A stretch of DNA of 64,000 nt. Origin: Trichobilharzia regenti. Taxonomy: Eukaryota; Platyhelminthes; Trematoda; Strigeidida; Schistosomatidae. Location: the NCBI GenBank assembly GCA_944472135.2, contig OX235264.1, positions 119,503,809 through 119,567,808 of the forward strand, in the 5' to 3' direction. Shown piece by piece: positions 61,114 through 64,000 of this stretch. Made by a program: the position numbers and the translations under genes. Numbering within the stretch: the stretch's first letter is position 1; each line of letters begins with the position of its first letter. The notes beneath the pieces were generated by a model, which was not told the DNA's origin, searched no databases, and saw nothing but the letters and a program-made list of their open reading frames with translations.

Positions 61114-61181
61114 GTAAGTGAATATTATTCTATACTGATCATGCTATCTAGTTTGATGATCGGAATATTCTTTGTTGAAAG

Positions 61182-61442
61182 TTTTTTTTTTTTAATATTC
61201 CTTTACGTTTCCAGTGGAACACAGGGCGCCTTCAAGCCAGAGGCTTGAAGTCTGTGTAGCAGTGGTGTTTATTTTCACGGGATGAGATTGCTAGCGCCCC
61301 ATGCCTAGATCAACCTTCCCACTTTATCAGTCTTACTACTGGGTTAGCGAGGTAAAGGAGTGCGTGTGTGGCCGAGGATAGAAACCTAAACTACATGAGG
61401 CGTGGTTGGCGAGGATTCTACCGCTGTACCACCGACCCACTC
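61182..61442 (-). mobile_element. tRNA-derived SINE (family D), antisense, with target duplication and A tail
   Basis: Reverse strand: GTGGGTCGGTGGTACAGCGG head, body, CTGGAAACGTAAAGGAATATT and a poly(A) tail (T run 61182-61192 on +). TGTTGAAAG at 61173-61181 and 61443-61451 is an exact 9-bp duplication. Confidence 0.8.
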
Positions 61443-61452
61443 TGTTGAAAGT

Positions 61453-62571
61453 AATTTAATTAAAGTATACACTGAAAAGTCGAATACATTTGTCCTGAAT
61501 AAATCCAGCATGCTATTTTTAATAGCTATGGGCTCACCACTAGGCCCTCTGCTTGCGGATTTCTTTATGTCGAAACTCGAAAACACTTGCCTAAAGAATA
61601 TGATTGACAATTTTGAACTCTACAAGAGATACGTCGACGACACCTTCATCATCTGCAACAACGAAGAGAATTTAGAAGATATCCTGAAGTTCTTTAACAA
61701 CTGCCACCCTGCGATTCAGTTCACACTAGAGAAAGAGTCTAACTCAAAGATATCTTTTCTTGACGTTCAACTAACGAGACGTCAACAAGACGGTACATTA
61801 AAAAGATCCATCTACAGAAAGCCAACGTGGAACGGACAGCTCACTAACTTCCACAGTTGGGTGCCTCTATATACTAAACGAAACTTAATCCGTTCAATAA
61901 GCCACAGAATACGTAGTATTTGCAGCCTGGACGCCATAGAAGATGAAATGAACACTCTTAAGAAAATCCTCCTTGAGAATGGCTATCCAGAAAGATTTAT
62001 CACAAAATCAATGAAACCCAGACCAGAGAAGCCGCCCATACCCAGTGCTCCAAAAAGACTTCTCTACATGAACCTACAGTTCAATGGAGACCAATCTACA
62101 GAAATACTGAGAAATCGGTTCTCCCGCTCATTGAAGAAAACCTTCTTTGCAGCTGCATTGCGACTGACGTTCTCCACGAGACCAATGATTCGTATGAACG
62201 TGAAGGATAAGCTACCACTGTTGGCCTCATCTATGTGCATCTACCAATTCACCTGCTCGTGTGGAGCCAGGTATATCGGCCGTACTCAGCGTTCGCTATC
62301 CAAACGCGTCAACGAACATTTACCTTCATGGTTTTATAAAGGAGAAAACCGACGCTCCCGCAGCTCGATCCTTGAACATTTGATCGACTCTGGACACCAA
62401 GTCAAACCAGAAATAAACTTCAAAGTTATCTACAGAATACAAGACAATCTTGCTAAAAGTGTACGGATCAAACTTCTCCACATCGCAGAAGCAATGGCAA
62501 TTCATCTGCTAAATCCTGAACTCTGCATACAAAAGAAATTCGTTCATTCATTAAATCTACAATGGACGTAA
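61453..62571 (+). CDS. PLE reverse transcriptase with GIY-YIG endonuclease, 5' truncated
   Basis: An uninterrupted frame of about 373 codons (open from 61402, but the first 17 codons are SINE sequence). It has AMGSPLGPLLADFF (61525-61566), YVDDTF with the catalytic Asp pair (61630-61647), KISFLDVQLTRR and RSIYRKPTWNG (61745-61835), then [18 protein letters not shown] (62236-62289), [42 protein letters not shown], stop TAA. RT followed by GIY-YIG is the mark of Penelope-like elements. The N-terminal fingers of the RT are missing, so it cannot transpose unaided, but it is by far the least damaged element in the window. Confidence 0.85.
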   Translation, partial: NLIKVYTEKSNTFVLNKSSMLFLIAMGSPLGPLLADFFMSKLENTCLKNMIDNFELYKRYVDDTFIICNNEENLEDILKFFNNCHPAIQFTLEKESNSKISFLDVQLTRRQQDGTLKRSIYRKPTWNGQLTNFHSWVPLYTKRNLIRSISHRIRSICSLDAIEDEMNTLKKILLENGYPERFITKSMKPRPEKPPIPSAPKRLLYMNLQFNGDQSTEILRNRFSRSLKKTFFAAALRLTFSTRPMIRMNVKDKLPLLASSMCIYQFTCSCGARYIGRTQRSLSKRVNEHLPSWFYKGENRRSRSSILEHLIDSGHQVKPEINFKVIYRIQDNLAKSVRIKLLHIAEAMAIHLLNPELCIQKKFVHSLNLQWT

Positions 62572-63100
62572 TCTTTCTTAATTTCAGTCTTACTAATTGT
62601 ATTATTTTGTCTTTTTCATTTTATTTTATCACTTTATTATTTCACATCTTGATTTATATTATTCTCTACCCCACCCTTTTGTAATCTCTACCCTCATTAA
62701 CAATGTTGCTAACTTGACCCACGTCCAATTTCTAGTCAACTATGTTACGTCACCCGATTAACTTACTTATTTTCAACTGTATTATTCTCTAACCCCACCC
62801 TTATTTAATTTTAACCACCACTCATTAACACTGTTGCCAACCTGACCTACTCTGAATTCTACTCAACTGTATTACGTCATCCAATTCACTTAATCAATTC
62901 TATTTTATTTTCTATCTTAACGTTTGTCTCCAAGCCAAATAACACTTACATTACATAATTATCTAAACTTTATAAATCTAATATACACACACACAAACAA
63001 AATTGTATATATATGCGATTGTACAGCTCAGTGAATGAATTCGCCGAAAAGAGTCTCTTCACTGAACGCCCTCTTTTCTTTTATATGACTGAATGGGGAT
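62572..63100 (+). mobile_element. PLE 3' UTR and terminal block
   Basis: Two similar halves (CTACCCCACCCTTTTGTAATC / CTAACCCCACCCTTATTTAAT; CATTAACAATGTTGC / CATTAACACTGTTGCC) form a short tandem duplication at 62650-62900. 63009-63070 is the GCGATTGTACAGC block. Confidence 0.6.
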
Positions 63101-63169
63101 TTTCAAGCTACTATTTTTAATTGTCCAATCGATACAGATCATAGATTTTACATGAATATAGGTAGAATT

Positions 63170-63445
63170 CAAGATTCAAGTGTCATTGAATTCCAATCCA
63201 GTGGCTGAATGATGATAATCAGTCTGGCTTCGTCACTTAAAGATGCTGCGTTTGCCCTCTAATGGGATCATAAGTGTGTATTGTTGAAGAGTTGTGAGCC
63301 CGGTATGAAACAGGTGTTCACTTCTCCTTGTCCTCCAATAACGCCCTCACTGAAGTCCATCATTATCGAAGTCTGTACTGTATCCAGACTCACTGACAGG
63401 TAAATGACTTTAGGAAAGGTCTGAAAGGCACCAATAAGTGAGGGC
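63170..63445 (+). mobile_element. Family B SINE relative, sense, degraded
   Basis: CATTGAATTCCAATCCAGTGGCTGAATG (head) and GTTGAAGAGTTGTGAGCCCGGTATGAAACAGG (core remnant). Confidence 0.45.
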
Positions 63446-63567
63446 TTGTTTGCCACTAACGCTAATCAGAGATATCTATGTGTCACAATTTAAATATACG
63501 AATTACTAACAAAACCAACAACAATGTTACAATTTTCAACGTTTCCGGGAAGTAAATATAAAATAAG

Positions 63568-63840
63568 AACAAAGAACACTATCCAGCGTGGCTACAGAAA
63601 GGAAATAATGGCCATATAAGGAGTGCAATAATCGAACATCTCGTCAACACTGGTCATTCCATCTCAACGAACGCCTCCTTCAAAGTAATCTACAAAGTGA
63701 AGAACAACCTTCCAAAGACAGTACGATTCCGTCTTCTTTGTATCGCAGAAGCCCTAGCCATCCAGTTGGTGGAACCAGAACTATGCATACATAAAAAAAT
63801 TATCCAACCACTTCTACTCGCATGGTATAAGCTCTGTTGA
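63568..63840 (+). mobile_element. PLE C-terminal fragment, sense
   Basis: Reads HIRSAIIEHLVNTGHSIST, ASFKVIYKVKNNLPKTVRF, LCIAEALAIQLVEPELC, HKKIIQPLLLAWYK, stop. Frame intact over about 85 codons; a different PLE lineage from 61453-62571, closer to 22835-23368. Confidence 0.75.
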
Positions 63841-64000
63841 TTTGACCTAACTTTTCTTTGTTTGTTTGATTTGACCTTACTTCTGTTTGTATGCTTATTT
63901 TTCTAACTTAAAACCCTTGTGTAATTCTGTATATTATTTTGTTTCCATGTACACCCTTTGAGCACAACTCATTCATCAAACTATTCATGCCATTGCGTAA

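Overview
The window comes from an AT-rich, repeat-laden metazoan genome, most probably a blood fluke (genus Schistosoma) or a close digenean relative. This is inferred from the repeat set: tRNA-derived short elements carrying a hammerhead-ribozyme core (the Sm-alpha type), many Penelope-like elements with a YVDD reverse transcriptase and a GIY-YIG endonuclease, RTE-like and CR1-like LINEs (SR2/SR1 style), and gypsy-style solo LTRs. No database search was possible, so the species is not fixed.

One host gene crosses the window on the + strand. Seven coding exons (4179-4391, 7065-7134, 11994-12055, 16794-16916, 37155-37304, 58026-58157, 60973-61113) join in one open frame of 297 codons across GT-AG introns. 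They encode a TGF-beta-binding-protein-like (TB, eight-cysteine) domain followed by five EGF-like domains, at least the first of calcium-binding type. That is the architecture of the fibrillin/LTBP family of secreted matrix proteins. Both ends of the gene lie outside the window. Exons make up only 891 of 64,000 bases; introns 4 and 5 are each over 20 kb.

The rest is intronic or upstream sequence packed with retroelements. 1-4.1 kb: antisense RTE-like LINE 3' ends and an antisense Penelope-like element (PLE). 4.4-16.8 kb: LINE fragments, a 5'-truncated RTE-like LINE (8.85-10.93 kb), PLE fragments, and ribozyme SINEs in head-to-head pairs. 16.9-37.2 kb: a CR1-like LINE, a run of PLEs at 20.9-27.6 kb, a PLE with a palindromic Sm-alpha-like cluster inserted in it (29.0-30.2 kb), a 1.4 kb inverted PLE unit with a 13-bp target duplication (31.1-32.6 kb), and another foldback at 34-35 kb. 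37.3-58 kb: two of three solo LTRs with exact 5-bp target duplications outside or inside other repeats (the third is also here, at 57.3 kb), an antisense CHMP1 retrocopy with one stop codon (43.5-44.1 kb), more PLEs and LINE tails. 58-64 kb: the last two exons and the best-preserved PLE reading frame (about 373 codons, RT plus GIY-YIG).

The most striking pattern is how often elements sit as inverted (foldback) pairs: PLEs, Sm-alpha-like SINEs and the second ribozyme-SINE family all do so. The second strand of interest is RNA: two SINE families carry hammerhead cores with tiny self-complementary stem III sequences, and PLE terminal repeats carry a conserved block resembling half of such a core.
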